From contig JANYDC010000077.1 in assembly GCA_025359965.1 (NCBI GenBank), forward strand, positions 29,314-93,313: a DNA stretch of 64,000 nt, in the 5' to 3' direction. Each line of letters begins with the position of its first letter. Positions within the stretch are counted from its first letter, which is position 1. Both the position numbers and the translations under genes were made by a program. Below are positions 25,146-34,942 of this stretch, one piece after another. The stretch comes from Pedosphaera sp. GTDB taxonomy: Bacteria > Verrucomicrobiota > Verrucomicrobiia > Limisphaerales > SXQI01. Below the pieces are notes generated by a model. The model made no database searches and was not told the origin of the DNA. It saw nothing but the letters and a program-made list of their open reading frames with translations.

Positions 25146-26651
25146 TTAACGTTTCTTGGCGGGTTCTTTCACAGCCAGATACCGCGTTCCGCCACGGCTC
25201 CAGACTTTCAGCAGGGCACGGCCATCCTTGGCCTCATCGCTAAGAGCCACTGCATCACCAGCGTCTTTGACTGGTTTGCGATTGATTTCGAGCACCACAT
25301 CGCCCTCGCGCAACCCCGCTTCATACGAGGTGGAGTCCTCGTCGATCTTCACCACCAACGCTCCCTGCACATTCGAGGGAATGTTACCGGCCCGACGTTC
25401 GCTGGGACCAATATCTCCCACTGTCACGCCGTCCAGTGTGTCGCTCTTGCTCGATTCACGATCCGTACTGGCGACGTTCTCACTGCCGGGAAGCTCGCGC
25501 AGGGTAATGGTCATTTCCTTCTTCTTACCGTCGCGATAAACCTCCAGAGGCACTGTTTTTTCAGGGGCAGTCTGAGCCACCTGAAGCTTAAGGTGACGGC
25601 TGTCAGTAACGGGTTTTCCATCAAACTCCACAATCACATCACCGCTCTTAAGACCCGCTTTTTCGGCAGGGCCTTTGGCCGTCACATCTGACACCACGGC
25701 ACCCTCTGACTTGCTGATCTTAAACTCCTTGGCCAAGCCAGGGGTAAGATCCTGAATATGGACGCCCATGAACCCGCGAACCACCCGACCGTTGGTGACC
25801 AAACTGTCCATGATGTTTCGGGCCATATTGCTGGGGATGGCAAAGCCGATTCCCTGATTTCCTCCGCTTCGACTAAGAATGGCAGTGTTGATGCCCACCA
25901 ATCGGCCTTCAGCGTCGACAAGCGCACCACCCGAGTTGCCCGGATTGATGGCGGCATCCGTCTGGAGGAAATCCTCATACTCCATACCCATACTGGCGCG
26001 GCCCGTGGCGCTGATCATGCCCATGGTCACGGTCTGTCCGATACCGAAGGGATTGCCCACTGCCAGAACCACGTCGCCCACTTCGATCTTATCACTGTCG
26101 GCAAAGGTGATGGCAGGCAGATCCTTGGCATCGATTTTCAGTACGGCGATGTCTGATTTGGGATCGGTTCCAACAACTTTGGCCGTGTACTCATCGGCAC
26201 CGTTGGGCAGGGTGACCTTGATCTCATCGGCATTCTCAACCACATGATTGTTGGTCAGGATGTAGCCGTCCTTGCTGATAATCACACCCGAACCCAAACC
26301 ATTTTGCTTGGGCATACGTTGGGTGGGAGCATCCTCATCCGCACCCGGAGGGAATGGGAAGAAGCGCGGCATGCGGCCTTCGAGGGCACCCGGCATCCGC
26401 ATTTTTGAGGTCGTAAAAACTTTAACCACGCTGGGGCCGACTTTTTTGACCACAGGGGAAAAGCTGCTGGTGAACTTGCCGTCCCGCTTTAAAGGGCTGT
26501 CCTCAGATTGAATTTTGACGGGAGGGAGTTTCGCCTCCTCACGGGCGTAAACCTTTCCACTAAGGTACATCTGCGTCCCGGCGGCGAGAACCGCGGCGAT
26601 GACGACGCTCCGGCGCAGTTTGAGAATCAATTGATAAACCTGCTTCTTCAT
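25146..26651 (-). CDS. HtrA/DegP-family periplasmic serine protease
   Basis: A 501-aa Do-like protease for quality control of envelope proteins. The start is the ATG after AAAGAG; a signal peptide (RRSVVIAAVLAAGTQMYLSG) follows. The chymotrypsin-fold triad is His136 (TNNHVV), Asp167 (SDIAVL) and Ser240 (PGNSGGAL). Two PDZ domains follow, at about 285-375 and 405-495, which give the DegP/DegQ/DegS-type architecture with two PDZs. The gene has its own strong terminator and is divergent from the glycosidase-like gene. Starts further upstream exist but lack ribosome-binding sites. Confidence 0.95.
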   Translation of the reverse strand: MKKQVYQLILKLRRSVVIAAVLAAGTQMYLSGKVYAREEAKLPPVKIQSEDSPLKRDGKFTSSFSPVVKKVGPSVVKVFTTSKMRMPGALEGRMPRFFPFPPGADEDAPTQRMPKQNGLGSGVIISKDGYILTNNHVVENADEIKVTLPNGADEYTAKVVGTDPKSDIAVLKIDAKDLPAITFADSDKIEVGDVVLAVGNPFGIGQTVTMGMISATGRASMGMEYEDFLQTDAAINPGNSGGALVDAEGRLVGINTAILSRSGGNQGIGFAIPSNMARNIMDSLVTNGRVVRGFMGVHIQDLTPGLAKEFKISKSEGAVVSDVTAKGPAEKAGLKSGDVIVEFDGKPVTDSRHLKLQVAQTAPEKTVPLEVYRDGKKKEMTITLRELPGSENVASTDRESSKSDTLDGVTVGDIGPSERRAGNIPSNVQGALVVKIDEDSTSYEAGLREGDVVLEINRKPVKDAGDAVALSDEAKDGRALLKVWSRGGTRYLAVKEPAKKR

Positions 26652-26702
26652 AAACTCTTTGATGATTATTGACTGTGTTTGCATCCAACTCGTGTGATCA
26701 AT

Positions 26703-28010
26703 ATGCACATGCGATGTGACCGGACCCTTTCTGCAACATTACAAATCTGTAAGGTGGCCCTGCTCTTTCTGGCGTTGAATTCCGTCGCAGAAAATTCGGT
26801 TTACCCCGCCGCACTCAATAAAAAGGGCCTTCAGGTGCAAATGGTGGATGACGCCTTGGCGCTGGGAATCCAGCATGCCGGTTTAAATGTGAACCTCTCC
26901 GCGCTTTGGCAGCCAGTGTCGATGGAAGGAATCGTCTTGTTTACCAACTTAGGCAAAGTCCATTCGTTCAGCCTGCCCGTCGTGCAGCACATGGACGCGA
27001 CGATCAAGCCCCTTTCCGAACATGGCGTGCTGATTTCCCTGATTATTCTGGCCTACGAAAGCAGTGATCCTGCGGTGAACCGCGTACTTCTGCATCCCAA
27101 GTATGATCGAACCTGCCCCAACCACCTCGGCGCGTTTAACACCGTGACTGAGGAAGGACAGCAGGCTTATCAGGCATGCCTGGCTTTTCTGGCCAGCCGC
27201 TACAACGGGAACTCCATAAAGGGCGCACGCGTGGTGAACTACATTATCGGCAACGAGGTGAACTCACACTGGTTCTGGAGCAACCGGGGTCGAGTTTCAA
27301 TGGAGGATTTCGCAGGAGATTACGCGATGGCTATCCGCCTTGCCCAAGAAGCCATTGTTCAGCATGACCCGGTGGCCCGGGTCTTTGTCTCTCTGGAACA
27401 CCACTGGAACATCCACTATCCCGGTGGCGACGAACAACAGACCTTCGCGGCCCGCCCCTTTCTCCAATTGCTCGCACGATTGATCAGGGACAAGGGCGAC
27501 ATTCCCTGGCACGTGGCTTTTCATCCCTACCCAGAAAACCTTTTTGAACCTCGGTTCTGGGACGACACCTCAGCCACCAACAACAAAGACACTCCTCGTA
27601 TCACCTTCAAAAACCTTGAACTGCTCTTGGATTTCCTGAGTCAGCCCGAAATGACTTATCAGGGAAAATCGCGCAGGGTCATCCTCAGCGAGCAGGGATT
27701 CCACGCCAAGCCTGGGTTGGAGGGGGAGCTCAATCAAGCCGCCGCCTATGCCTTTGCCTACAAACGAGTGGCATCGTTGGATGGCATTGATTCCTTTATC
27801 CTCCATCGCCACGTCGATCACTCTCAGGAAGGCGGCTTGAATCTGGGGCTGTGGGAAAGAAAAGAGGGAAGTATCAGCCAACCAAGTCGGCAGCGAAAAG
27901 CCTACGAAGTATTTAAAGCGGCAGGAACTCCCGGCGAAGACGAGGCCTTTCGTTTCGCCCTAACGATCGTAGGGCGCACCAACTGGCCGCCAGCCGCAAT
28001 GACACGTTGA
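26703..28010 (+). CDS. DUF5722-like secreted glycoside hydrolase-type protein
   Basis: A 435-aa exported protein with a TIM-barrel glycosidase look. A signal segment (LQICKVALLFLALNSVAEN) is followed by a barrel with GNEVNSHWFW near residue 183, an acid/base-type Glu after Asn, and RRVILSEQGFHAK near residue 330, where a second Glu sits in a nucleophile-like position. The pair is typical of retaining clan-A glycosidases and of DUF5722. The substrate is unknown. Start choices at 26679 (non-ATG), 26703 and 26709 differ by a few residues. It is divergent from htrA and its stop is 5 bases from the stop of the convergent cyclase gene. Confidence 0.72.
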   Translation: MHMRCDRTLSATLQICKVALLFLALNSVAENSVYPAALNKKGLQVQMVDDALALGIQHAGLNVNLSALWQPVSMEGIVLFTNLGKVHSFSLPVVQHMDATIKPLSEHGVLISLIILAYESSDPAVNRVLLHPKYDRTCPNHLGAFNTVTEEGQQAYQACLAFLASRYNGNSIKGARVVNYIIGNEVNSHWFWSNRGRVSMEDFAGDYAMAIRLAQEAIVQHDPVARVFVSLEHHWNIHYPGGDEQQTFAARPFLQLLARLIRDKGDIPWHVAFHPYPENLFEPRFWDDTSATNNKDTPRITFKNLELLLDFLSQPEMTYQGKSRRVILSEQGFHAKPGLEGELNQAAAYAFAYKRVASLDGIDSFILHRHVDHSQEGGLNLGLWERKEGSISQPSRQRKAYEVFKAAGTPGEDEAFRFALTIVGRTNWPPAAMTR

Positions 28011-28015
28011 GTTCT

Positions 28016-30415
28016 TTAAGCTGGACTCGTCTCTGACTCATTCTCGCGCCAACGCACTTCGTAAATGCGCACGGGCTGGCTAATGCCTTTCACCGAAACA
28101 GACTCCAGTTCGGTACACAAGGCCGTGAGACTGGGGCTGAATTTTTGCAAATCCTCGAAGGTGGTCTGGCTAATAATGACACGACCACGACCCGACACGC
28201 CCTCCAAACGGCTGGCAAGGTTCACCTCGCGACCGAAAACGGTGTAATTCAGGATATGCTCATTGGAACCCATCAGGCCGACCACCGCCATGCCGGTGTT
28301 GATCCCGGTGCCGAGCGCCAGAACAGGCAGAAGCGGCAGCGGGGCTTCCCCTGCTTTTTCGCGCAGAACATTTTCAGCAGTTCGGCCCACGTTCTGTTTT
28401 TCGCGGTCAGCATTCAACGCGTGCATGCTGCGCTGGGCATCGAGCGCCGCGTTGACGCAGGCCACGGCGTGTTTTTCGTTCCCGACAGGAGCCCCCCAAA
28501 AGGCCATCACGCAATCACCAATGTATTTGTCCAGTGTGCCTGAGTGAGCTTTCACCTGATCGGCAATGGTGCTAAGGTACATGTTCACTGTGGCCAGTGT
28601 TTCCTTCGCTTGGAGGTCGAAATAATCCTCAGCATTCTTAGCGATAAGCTTATGGGTAAGGATGTAGTTCTCGGCGGCCACCTGGCTTGCATCCGTGAAT
28701 TGGGTAAAGCCCCGAACGTCCGCGAAAAAAATGGTGATGCGCCGACGTTTGCCACCCAGAGCAAGCTCCCCACCCAGAAGCTCGTGAACAATGTCAGGGC
28801 TGACAATGCGCGAAAAGACCGCCTTAACCCGGCGCTGTTCGCGCTGTTCAAAAATGACGCGATAGGTCAGGAGCGCAAAGTGGGGGGCCGCCGCCCCCCC
28901 CAACAATGGCGTTACCAGAGGAAGCCAGTACCGATATTCAATGTAAACCCAGCAGGCGATAAAAACGTACAGAATGAACAGTACCGCCATACTCAGGGTG
29001 GCGGTTAAAACGCGCCAATGCCAGGTGACCCAAATGGAAATGATGCCGAAGGCCAGAAGCAAAATGGTTTCAACATTGGTGGAGGCACGCCTGACAAAAC
29101 GGTTCATCAGCAACGAATTGGCTATATTTAAGTGCTTGGTGACCAGTGGAGTCGTCGAAGAAAGCGGGGTGGACCCCATATCTGTCAGATTGTTGCCTGT
29201 GACGACTGAGCCAATCACCACGACTTTGTTGGTAAATGGAGCTTCCACATCGTTGGACCCACGCTGCCTGCCAAAATCCTGCACCAACAAGGGAAACATA
29301 TTTCCATAGTAGACGGGGGTGAGATGCTTGCTGAGGTCCTCAAAACGAAGGTTCCAATCGATGTACAAGCTGTGGTCAAGCTCGGTGGGAATCACCAATA
29401 ACTCTCCGGATTTCTTTTGAAGAATAATTTCATGATCCTTGATAACCGCCACTTTGAGATCAATCCCCAACTGCAACGAGGCCAGCACGATGCCAAGATT
29501 CCACACTCTTTCCTGAGTGAATGGCCGCGTGTTGGCAGGCCCTTGCTCCGCAGCATCCTCTTCGACATTAATTGAACCATCCTTTTTCAAGTTGAGGGTG
29601 CCATTGGCATTCAAAGGAATGTCAATGGGCTGACCGTCCCGATCATTGGAGTCTGGAAGTTTGAAAAAAGTAATCTTGTTGGAGTGAATTACAGCCGATT
29701 CGAGCTCGAATTCTACCGCCTTTCGCAGCTCTAAGATGGTGGGTTGCCAGATGTTTCTATAGGAAAACGCTTGGACTTTGCGCAAAACACCATTATCGGA
29801 CTGAGAGAAAATATTGCCCAAGCCCAAAGAATTGGTCAGAAAGAGCTCATTGGGCATCAGCTCACCCTGAGTGGCGAGAACGGCATTGGAGGAGTTGCGC
29901 AAAGCGTCCGCAAAAAAATCATCCGATGAAATAGCCCCTCCGATTGGAAGAGGGACATCCGTGTTGTCTCGAGAGGGATCAGCGTCAGGCATGAGGATAT
30001 CAAACCCGACCGCAGTAGCGCCTTGAGCCGATAACTCACGAATTAATTGGCCATAAATGAACCGGGGCCAAGGGGGGACGTAACGAAGTATTCCGTAATT
30101 GGTGGGAAAGGCTGGGGCGGGAGCAAGGGCGTAGGCGTAGGTGCCGCGATTGATCCGCTGAACGGCGATGTCGTCGATAAAAAGCGTGGCCAGATTAGTT
30201 GAAATCTGGTTGGTATTGAGAAATTTCGTCGCCAGCCGAACGCGAGCATCGTAGGTGATGGTCTCGAAACGCTCAATCAAATCCCCCCCTTTTGAATTAC
30301 TCGATTCAGTAGTGTTTCTCGAATCGCTGAAGCGGGAGATCAAACACATCAAAATCAGAACCCCTGCACCAATCCATGGTGAAAGCGAACGGGTTGAGCG
30401 CGTTTTCAAGGACAT
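28016..30415 (-). CDS. CHASE2-domain class III adenylate/guanylate cyclase
   Basis: A 799-aa membrane sensor. One N-terminal membrane helix (PWIGAGVLILMCLISRF) is followed by an extracytoplasmic CHASE2 domain (about 40-415), three transmembrane helices (about 440-530) and a cytoplasmic class III nucleotide cyclase domain (about 550-790). Metal-binding Asp residues are in FFADVRGFTQF and, for the second, GDCVMAFWGAP. The product is probably cAMP or cGMP made in response to an external signal. The FecR gene lies 98 bases upstream on the same strand, a recurrent neighbour of CHASE2 cyclases, but a clear terminator separates them. Confidence 0.93.
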   Translation of the reverse strand: MSLKTRSTRSLSPWIGAGVLILMCLISRFSDSRNTTESSNSKGGDLIERFETITYDARVRLATKFLNTNQISTNLATLFIDDIAVQRINRGTYAYALAPAPAFPTNYGILRYVPPWPRFIYGQLIRELSAQGATAVGFDILMPDADPSRDNTDVPLPIGGAISSDDFFADALRNSSNAVLATQGELMPNELFLTNSLGLGNIFSQSDNGVLRKVQAFSYRNIWQPTILELRKAVEFELESAVIHSNKITFFKLPDSNDRDGQPIDIPLNANGTLNLKKDGSINVEEDAAEQGPANTRPFTQERVWNLGIVLASLQLGIDLKVAVIKDHEIILQKKSGELLVIPTELDHSLYIDWNLRFEDLSKHLTPVYYGNMFPLLVQDFGRQRGSNDVEAPFTNKVVVIGSVVTGNNLTDMGSTPLSSTTPLVTKHLNIANSLLMNRFVRRASTNVETILLLAFGIISIWVTWHWRVLTATLSMAVLFILYVFIACWVYIEYRYWLPLVTPLLGGAAAPHFALLTYRVIFEQREQRRVKAVFSRIVSPDIVHELLGGELALGGKRRRITIFFADVRGFTQFTDASQVAAENYILTHKLIAKNAEDYFDLQAKETLATVNMYLSTIADQVKAHSGTLDKYIGDCVMAFWGAPVGNEKHAVACVNAALDAQRSMHALNADREKQNVGRTAENVLREKAGEAPLPLLPVLALGTGINTGMAVVGLMGSNEHILNYTVFGREVNLASRLEGVSGRGRVIISQTTFEDLQKFSPSLTALCTELESVSVKGISQPVRIYEVRWRENESETSPA

Positions 30416-30449
30416 TAAATCTGAGAATGTGGGTACTCTTTGGATTGGA

Positions 30450-30487
30450 AAAGAAAAATCCCAGAGTGGCTCGCGCCAGTCTGGGAT
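30450..30487 (-). terminator. Terminator between FecR and CHASE2-cyclase genes
   Basis: Stem ATCCCAGA / TCTGGGAT with an inner TGGC/GCCA extension after one mismatch, loop TCGC. On the minus strand it is followed by TTTTTCTTTT. It lies between the two genes, so the cyclase needs partial read-through or a promoter of its own. Confidence 0.88.
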
Positions 30488-30513
30488 GTTGAAATATTGA
30501 CGGTGGCTAAAGG

Positions 30514-31278
30514 CTATTCTCCGCCGCCGGTAGGAGGAGGATTCACCGGACCAGCAGGCTTTGTGGGCGAGTTGGAATTGTCAGGATTAATTGGGATAGT
30601 AATCACGGGAAGATTTGGTTGGCCTTCAGGAGTAGGAATGACCACGGTTAGAGGAGGAAATTCATAGCCGGGAGGTGTAGGTCCAACAGATGCAGGGGTA
30701 TTCCCATTAGGGGGAGTAGCTGTCATGCCTGGCCCAACGGTGACAGTCTGGATTTGACCACCAGGCAGGACGTAAACCACGACCACAGTACCTGATTTGA
30801 CGTGGACCGTGCCGTTGGCACTGATGTCATATTCAGTTCCGCGGATACCGGCGACACCAGTAGGAGTCTTGACCTCGTACTTCGAGGCAGCGGCCATTTT
30901 CTTGACGTTACCTAAAATGCGACCGCTACGGAGGTCGAGTTGAGTATCAATGACGGTCTCGACGCCGGTGTTCTCGTAATCAAGCTTCTCTATGCTGATG
31001 GAGGTGTCCGCGGTCACCCGCAGAACAGGACCGTTTTGGTCGAGGAACAGATCAACGGTGGATTCAGGAGCAGTTTTGATGGTGGACATGGGCGAGATGG
31101 TCTGACCAACCCTAACTGGTTTCCATGTTGCCCCTTTGTCGCTCGTTACAGTAGCTGATCCACGGACAGCACGAACGGTCGCTTTACTGACCGATGCCTG
31201 TACGCTGGTGACCAGCAAGCCTGCTGCAACTGCTACGCAAATACCGAGATATTTGGAAAAACTCGCACCAAATTTCAT
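30514..31278 (-). CDS. FecR-domain periplasmic protein
   Basis: A 254-aa exported protein. The ATG follows AGGAGTATAACTT, a strong ribosome-binding site, and opens a signal peptide ending at VQA-SVSK. Residues about 40-150 form a FecR-type beta domain (VRVGQTISPMSTIKT, RTGRI-like RSGRILGNVKKM and KTPTGVAGIRGTEYDI). The C-terminal 85 residues are very rich in Pro, Gly, Asn and Thr and look unstructured, perhaps wall- or surface-associated. Without a FecI sigma factor nearby, it is unlikely to be an iron-citrate anti-sigma factor; the neighbouring CHASE2 cyclase suggests a shared sensing role. Confidence 0.9.
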   Translation of the reverse strand: MKFGASFSKYLGICVAVAAGLLVTSVQASVSKATVRAVRGSATVTSDKGATWKPVRVGQTISPMSTIKTAPESTVDLFLDQNGPVLRVTADTSISIEKLDYENTGVETVIDTQLDLRSGRILGNVKKMAAASKYEVKTPTGVAGIRGTEYDISANGTVHVKSGTVVVVYVLPGGQIQTVTVGPGMTATPPNGNTPASVGPTPPGYEFPPLTVVIPTPEGQPNLPVITIPINPDNSNSPTKPAGPVNPPPTGGGE

Positions 31279-31388
31279 AAGTTATACTCCTACTTTAAGC
31301 CGTCGTCTGTTGATACTCCTGATACTGTAAAAACTTGCGGCTGAATGTCAATCGGATATTTACCAGAATTCTGGAGTCTCGACGACAA

Positions 31389-33281
31389 TCAAGGCAAGAC
31401 CCTGGAGTTTGCATCCGGATCAATTCCCTTGTCCCTTAATCGGTTGGCAGCCGCTTTTAGGTAAGTCCAAGCCATGGGATTGTCCAAACTATTGCGACTG
31501 ACGGAGCGATATCCCCAATCAACCGCCTTTTGGTATTGGCCGATTTGGCAATAAAACCACGCAAAATGTGCAGAGACATAATAGCTCTGGGGGTCGCGAT
31601 AGTGAGCCTCGAATAAATTGTGGAGCGCAGGGCCCGGATTCTTCAGCCAGCCTTGAACCAAGCCTTCACCGACGAAACCGTAGGGAGAAAGGGGATTAAG
31701 CTGTTGAGCCAATTTGAACCAGCGGATTGATTCAGCGGCCTGCTTCTCGAACCCGTCAGTGCTGTCCCAGATGCGCAGACGCAGCAATTCACCGATTTTT
31801 TGGCAGGTCTCACCGTTGAGCGGCTCCCAAGCATTAGCTTTTTTGAGCCCGTCTAAGCGTTCCTCTGATAGCGTGGAATTCAGCTCGGCTGAGTTTAAAA
31901 GACGATCCTCACCGTGGAGGTGCCAACCCCGGGAGCAGATTAGCCACGCCCCGCCCAAGGCAGCCACACTTAGAATGATGCGCCCAGCCCAGCCTGGTTT
32001 GAACCAAAATCGTTCCGTGGCATGCCGATAGTGGGAGTTGAGGAGTGCGGCGATGACCAGGGCAGTCCAAGAGTTGGCAGGGATATGAGCGTTAAAATCA
32101 AAAATTGAGTGTATGGCAAAAGCGAGCAAGCCAAACATGGCCCCCAGCACGAAAGCAGCACGATTACCCGGTTTTGCGCTTAGATCACTGCTTCTTTGCA
32201 CGTATTTCCAGACTCGAACCGCCGACAAAGCCAGACAACCCAACGCGGCCATGAACAGGGTAAAACCGATTATTCCCTGTTCCGCCAATAGCTCCAAATA
32301 ATCGTTATGGGCGTGGTCGGGGCGACCCAAGGACCAACGTGGACGAAACATGCGGAAATCGAGGTCGTAATGGCCGGAACCCGCACCCGTCCAATAGTTT
32401 TCACGCCAGATGGATACCGCCGCAGGCCAGTAGGCGCCGCGTCCAGGCCGCTTGATGGCGTCCCCCACCAAGGTATTGACCTGTTGGTATTTTGAGAATG
32501 TTTTGAATGAAACAAAAGCCCCCGCACCAAGCAGCAAGGTAAGACAAACCAAGGCCGGGAACCGGTAATTTCGATCCCTGAGCAGGAAGGCGAAAAAGCC
32601 CACCAAAGAAATCGCAATGGAAACCCAGCCTCCGCGGGAACCGCTAACTACGATGCCCGCGAGAATCACGGTGGCAGCGTAGCCGGTGAGAATTTTCACC
32701 ACAGGTTTGACCTTGCCGCAGAGAGTTACCGCCAATGCCAGGGGCAGGATCAATTCGAGGTAACCCGCCAAGTGGTTTGGACAGACGTAAGTGCCTGAAC
32801 CCCTGCCGCGATACTGGAGAGGCTGAGGATGCCCCAGAACAGAACGCGAATCGGAAACATATTGATAAATGGCATAGGCGGCAATGATCGTTGCCACGGT
32901 GATCATGGTTAAAGTGATCCACTGGATGGCATCGGAGCCTGAAAGCGCATCAAGGGCTAAAAAGAAGAGGAGGAACCCGGCCAACCAAGGCAGCCAAACC
33001 GTCCAGGCAACGAGAGAAACGGCTGCGTGCTGGTTATTCCATGTAATAAACCCAAAGAAGAGAGATCCAGCCCATGCCGCCGGTGGCAGCAGCAGCTTGA
33101 AGTTGCGACACACGAGGGATTTTACCGACCATAGCACCAGAGCGCATCCAATCGCCGTGTAGAGCCAGAATTGCTCGGAGATTCGCACGGCACCAAAACT
33201 AAGAGGAGCAGCGACCAAGACCAACAACACCAGCGCGAGCATTCCCCTGTTGCACCAAGACTCAATGCGTTCGCTGTTCAT
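31389..33281 (-). CDS. O-antigen ligase-family membrane protein with TPR tail
   Basis: A 630-aa polytopic protein with about ten to twelve membrane helices and the Wzy_C/O-antigen-ligase signature region (SGSRGGWVSIAISLVG and GRPDHAHNDYLELLAEQG). The His-containing HAHNDYLE motif is the conserved periplasmic loop of the ligase family. The last 180 residues are soluble with TPR-like helices. It could ligate or polymerise surface polysaccharide; the acceptor is unknown. It is upstream of FecR on the same strand with a 110-base gap. A glycan-synthesis cluster is not visible around it. Confidence 0.87.
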   Translation of the reverse strand: MNSERIESWCNRGMLALVLLVLVAAPLSFGAVRISEQFWLYTAIGCALVLWSVKSLVCRNFKLLLPPAAWAGSLFFGFITWNNQHAAVSLVAWTVWLPWLAGFLLFFLALDALSGSDAIQWITLTMITVATIIAAYAIYQYVSDSRSVLGHPQPLQYRGRGSGTYVCPNHLAGYLELILPLALAVTLCGKVKPVVKILTGYAATVILAGIVVSGSRGGWVSIAISLVGFFAFLLRDRNYRFPALVCLTLLLGAGAFVSFKTFSKYQQVNTLVGDAIKRPGRGAYWPAAVSIWRENYWTGAGSGHYDLDFRMFRPRWSLGRPDHAHNDYLELLAEQGIIGFTLFMAALGCLALSAVRVWKYVQRSSDLSAKPGNRAAFVLGAMFGLLAFAIHSIFDFNAHIPANSWTALVIAALLNSHYRHATERFWFKPGWAGRIILSVAALGGAWLICSRGWHLHGEDRLLNSAELNSTLSEERLDGLKKANAWEPLNGETCQKIGELLRLRIWDSTDGFEKQAAESIRWFKLAQQLNPLSPYGFVGEGLVQGWLKNPGPALHNLFEAHYRDPQSYYVSAHFAWFYCQIGQYQKAVDWGYRSVSRNSLDNPMAWTYLKAAANRLRDKGIDPDANSRVLP

Positions 33282-33379
33282 GCCAATTCAGAGCCAGAGG
33301 GCCACCATATGGTTCCTTTGCGCGATAAAGAAGGCAGGCAAAAGCCAATTACTTCTGGCAAGGGATGGAATGCTGCTAA

Positions 33380-33396
33380 TTCCGCGTGGCGCGGAA
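33380..33396. other. Short perfect hairpin downstream of leuC
   Basis: TTCCGCG-TGG-CGCGGAA, a 7-bp stem with a 3-base loop in the gap after leuC. Neither strand has a following T-run, so it is at best a weak or Rho-assisted terminator. Confidence 0.4.
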
Positions 33397-33455
33397 CACA
33401 GCCGCACCCCTGCAGACTTGCACTTTTAATCACACCCGTATGAGAAAACCCGGCT

Positions 33456-34826
33456 TTAGACAGTAATAAATTCACGCGGATCGGTGATCCGCCCAGTGAG
33501 AGCGCTGGCTGCGACGGTGGCTGGAGAAGCGAGGAACACTTGCGATTCCTTATGCCCCATGCGACCAGGAAAGTTGCGGTTGGTGGCACTAATGCACTTC
33601 ATCGGGGTGTTCATGCGGCCGAAGGTGTCGACCGGGCCGCCCAAACAGGCGGAGCATCCGGCGTTTTCGGTCATCTGGACACCAGCACTGATCAGGATGT
33701 CCCAAACGGTCTTGTCGCCCCAATGGTTAGTCTGAAGATCACGGACAATTTCAGGGGTGGCAGGCACGCCAAAGGTATCGATGGCTACATGTTTACCATT
33801 AAGAATGCGCGCAAACTCCAGAAAATCGCTGGTTTTGCCGCCGGTGCAGGAACCGATGTAGGCGCGGTCCAGCTTGACGTTCATTTCTTTGGCAAGCTTG
33901 CGCTGGCCGGGGTCTGGGTGGCAGGCTACGGTGGGCTCGAGCTTTGACAAATCAAGAGTATATTCGTAAACGAATTTTTCGCCTGAATCACGCTCTACGG
34001 GCTGGTACTCAGCCTTGGTGTTGTTGAGCTTACATCGATAATCGACAAAAGCCTGTGTCTGCGCGTCGAACTCGAAAATGCCGTTCTTGCCGCCGGCCTC
34101 GATAGCCATGTTGGCCACGGTCATGCGGTCGTCCATACTGAGCGAGGCCACTCCAGGGCCGTCGAACTGCATAGCACGGTAAGTGGCACCGTCGAATCCG
34201 ATCTCACCGATGCATTGAAGGATGATATCTTTGGCCATCACGCCGGGCTGAAGTTTGCCCTCCAAACGGAAGTGCATGGATTCAGGGACTTTAAGCAAAA
34301 GTTTGCCGGTACCGAGGACGAAGGCGGCGTCAGTGTTACCGATGCCGGTGGCAAATTGGTTGAAAGCGCCAGCCATGCAGGTATGGGAATCGGTGCCAAA
34401 CAGCACTTCGCCAGGGCGGGTGTGGCCCTTTTGAGGAAGAGCAGCATGACAAACGCCCGCATAATTGGAGCCATACTGCTTCTTGAGCAAGCCCTTCGAC
34501 GCATCAAACACCCAATGTCCATTGGGATCATCGATCACGTCGTAAAAATAGGGAAGATCTTGTTCGCGTACGAAATCACGAAGGATGTCGACGTTTCGAT
34601 TGGAACGCGAATCAGAGGTAAAAATGTAATGATCCGGAATGATCACCACTTTCTTACGATCCCAAACCTTGGCGGTTTGTCCGAATTCACGTTTGAAAAC
34701 ACCAATCGTGCCGGGTCCACAGACATCATGAGTCATCAGCACGTCGGCTTGAACCCAGATGTTGTCACCAGCCTGTACCCGGGCCTTACCAGACGCCCGG
34801 GCGAGTAATTTTTCGGTCAGCGTCAT
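33456..34826 (-). CDS. leuC: 3-isopropylmalate dehydratase large subunit (aconitase family)
   Basis: A 456-aa [4Fe-4S] hydro-lyase that isomerises 2- to 3-isopropylmalate in leucine synthesis. Cluster ligands are Cys327 (GSCTGG), Cys391 and Cys394 (GCSACLGG). Other conserved stretches are THDVCGPGTI, GTDSHTCMAGAFN and FPGRMGH. The protein belongs to the LeuC/HacA branch, so homoaconitase cannot be fully excluded. The small subunit leuD is not adjacent and not seen in the window. No other amino-acid gene flanks it. Confidence 0.88.
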   Translation of the reverse strand: MTLTEKLLARASGKARVQAGDNIWVQADVLMTHDVCGPGTIGVFKREFGQTAKVWDRKKVVIIPDHYIFTSDSRSNRNVDILRDFVREQDLPYFYDVIDDPNGHWVFDASKGLLKKQYGSNYAGVCHAALPQKGHTRPGEVLFGTDSHTCMAGAFNQFATGIGNTDAAFVLGTGKLLLKVPESMHFRLEGKLQPGVMAKDIILQCIGEIGFDGATYRAMQFDGPGVASLSMDDRMTVANMAIEAGGKNGIFEFDAQTQAFVDYRCKLNNTKAEYQPVERDSGEKFVYEYTLDLSKLEPTVACHPDPGQRKLAKEMNVKLDRAYIGSCTGGKTSDFLEFARILNGKHVAIDTFGVPATPEIVRDLQTNHWGDKTVWDILISAGVQMTENAGCSACLGGPVDTFGRMNTPMKCISATNRNFPGRMGHKESQVFLASPATVAASALTGRITDPREFITV

Positions 34827-34905
34827 AAATCAGACCAACAACTTAACAGGCGGCACCCGTGAGTGCAACAACGCCATGACTTGGAAAGTAAGTTTGAGGA
34901 GAGGC

Positions 34906-34923
34906 GGGGGGGGCATCCCCCCC
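34906..34923. repeat. Poly-G/poly-C mini-palindrome
   Basis: Eight G, then CAT, then seven C, forming a 7-bp hairpin with a 3-base loop. It lies in the gap between leuC and the prepilin gene. Similar G-run/C-run palindromes occur inside genes near 22064, 28882 and 39563. Confidence 0.6.
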
Positions 34924-34942
34924 TAAGTGCAGATGGACGTGC

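Noticed and set aside
30514..31278. FecR as part of an iron-citrate signalling set
   Set aside because: No FecI sigma factor or TonB receptor gene nearby and no N-terminal anti-sigma region; the domain is of the generic exported type.
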